The notes below the pieces were generated by a model. It had not been told where the DNA came from. It saw only the letters and a list, made by a program, of their open reading frames with translations, and made no database searches. Shown here piece after piece: positions 13,566 to 14,014 of a stretch of DNA of 14,014 nt (position 1 is its first letter; each line of letters opens with the position of its first letter). This DNA comes from Thermofilaceae archaeon (GTDB taxonomy: Archaea; Thermoproteota; Thermoprotei; Thermofilales; Thermofilaceae): positions 1 to 14,014 of the forward strand of contig JALURH010000083.1 in the NCBI GenBank assembly GCA_027017025.1, read 5' to 3'. The translations under genes and the position numbers were made by a program.

Positions 13566-14014
13566 CTACAATAGGTTATATAGAAGTTCTATAACCTCCC
13601 TATAGCTCCTAGCTATATAATCCGGTTCTACCCCCTCATACCCATGGAAACCCTCGTAGGCTATAGTAGTTATACCAACGTTCTTTGCGCCCAAGATATC
13701 GTCTTCCTCATCACCCACCATAACTGCCTCATCTGGAGTTACTCTAAGCTCCGCTAGAGCTTTATAGAAAACCCTGGGATCGGGTTTCCGCAGACCGATT
13801 TCATCGGATAATATGACTATGCTAAAATAGTTAAGTATGTTATTGCGCCTAAGAACCTCGTATGTACTAGGTGAATGCATTGTATTAGATATTATTGCTG
13901 TTTTAATGCTATATTTCTCTATGAACTCGACTAGGAGATTTATATCGCTAGCCACCGTAGTCAGGTTTATGTAGGGACGCATATATGCATCCACAAGCTT
14001 ATCTACCAGGTTAA
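13566..14014 (-). CDS. HAD-superfamily hydrolase (phosphatase-like), 5' end outside the window
   Basis: The reading frame is open to the right edge of the window, so the N-terminal part is missing; the first in-window GTG (13994) is probably internal. The visible part has HAD motif II (IKTAIISNT, with the Ser after II), motif III Lys in GLRKPDPRVF, and motif IV VMVGDEEDDILGAKN with the acidic residues that bind Mg2+. It ends with the usual GITTIAY strand and a short C-terminal helix. Motif I (DxDxT/V) must lie off the window. Order and spacing fit subfamily IA, such as phosphoglycolate phosphatase-like or haloacid-dehalogenase-like enzymes; the substrate cannot be inferred. It converges with the antiporter gene, with four bases between the stop codons. 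Confidence 0.87.
   Translation of the reverse strand, partial: NLVDKLVDAYMRPYINLTTVASDINLLVEFIEKYSIKTAIISNTMHSPSTYEVLRRNNILNYFSIVILSDEIGLRKPDPRVFYKALAELRVTPDEAVMVGDEEDDILGAKNVGITTIAYEGFHGYEGVEPDYIARSYREVIELLYNLL

Noticed and set aside
13566..13994. Complete 142-residue HAD protein starting at GTG 13994
   Set aside because: The frame stays open to the window edge and motif I is missing, so the gene is more likely cut by the window than naturally short.

Overview
The window reads as part of a hyperthermophilic crenarchaeal (Thermoproteota) chromosome, most like Desulfurococcales; I cannot name a genus. The grounds are AGG/AGA, ATA and CTA codon preference, many GTG/TTG starts, TATA boxes centred about 26 nt upstream of apparently leaderless starts, GGTGA-type ribosome-binding sites inside operons, tight packing, and a hydroxymethylglutaryl-CoA (HMG-CoA) reductase of the archaeal lipid pathway. 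No tRNA, rRNA, insertion sequence, CRISPR array or phage gene was seen.

Region 1 (23-4844, +) is a complete branched-chain or hydrophobic amino acid type ABC importer: binding protein, two ATPases and two permeases (livJ-livG-livF-livH-livM order). The binding protein is followed by a U-tract and a new TATA box, so it can be expressed separately from the four tightly coupled downstream genes. Region 2 (4835-7355, -) is read CPBP membrane protease, then NOL1/NOP2/Sun RNA m5C methyltransferase, then a RibU-like ECF vitamin-uptake subunit. The ECF gene is tail to tail with livM and appears to have its own promoter. Region 3 (7421-9583, +) holds a DUF3267-like HExxH membrane protein that is divergent from the CPBP gene, a glycerophosphodiester phosphodiesterase, and a small unrecognised winged-helix-like protein. 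Region 4 (9580-11263, -) holds class II HMG-CoA reductase preceded by a CPAC thioredoxin-fold protein. Region 5 (11332-13561, +) holds an unrecognised 181-residue protein with a PCNA-binding-like C-terminal motif, and a CPA2 cation/proton antiporter with an extra membrane domain. A HAD hydrolase on the minus strand runs off the right edge.

Apart from the importer, the genes look like ordinary housekeeping genes rather than one dedicated system. The best candidates for something undescribed are: (a) the protein at 11332-11877, with a PIP-box-like tail and a perfect 24-bp palindrome in the codons just before it; (b) the head-to-head pair of unrelated membrane metalloprotease families sharing one 65-bp promoter region; (c) the CX2CX5CX2C proline-rich tether in the importer's binding protein; and (d) the antiporter's C-terminal membrane extension. 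All functional statements rest on motif reading by eye; no database search was done.
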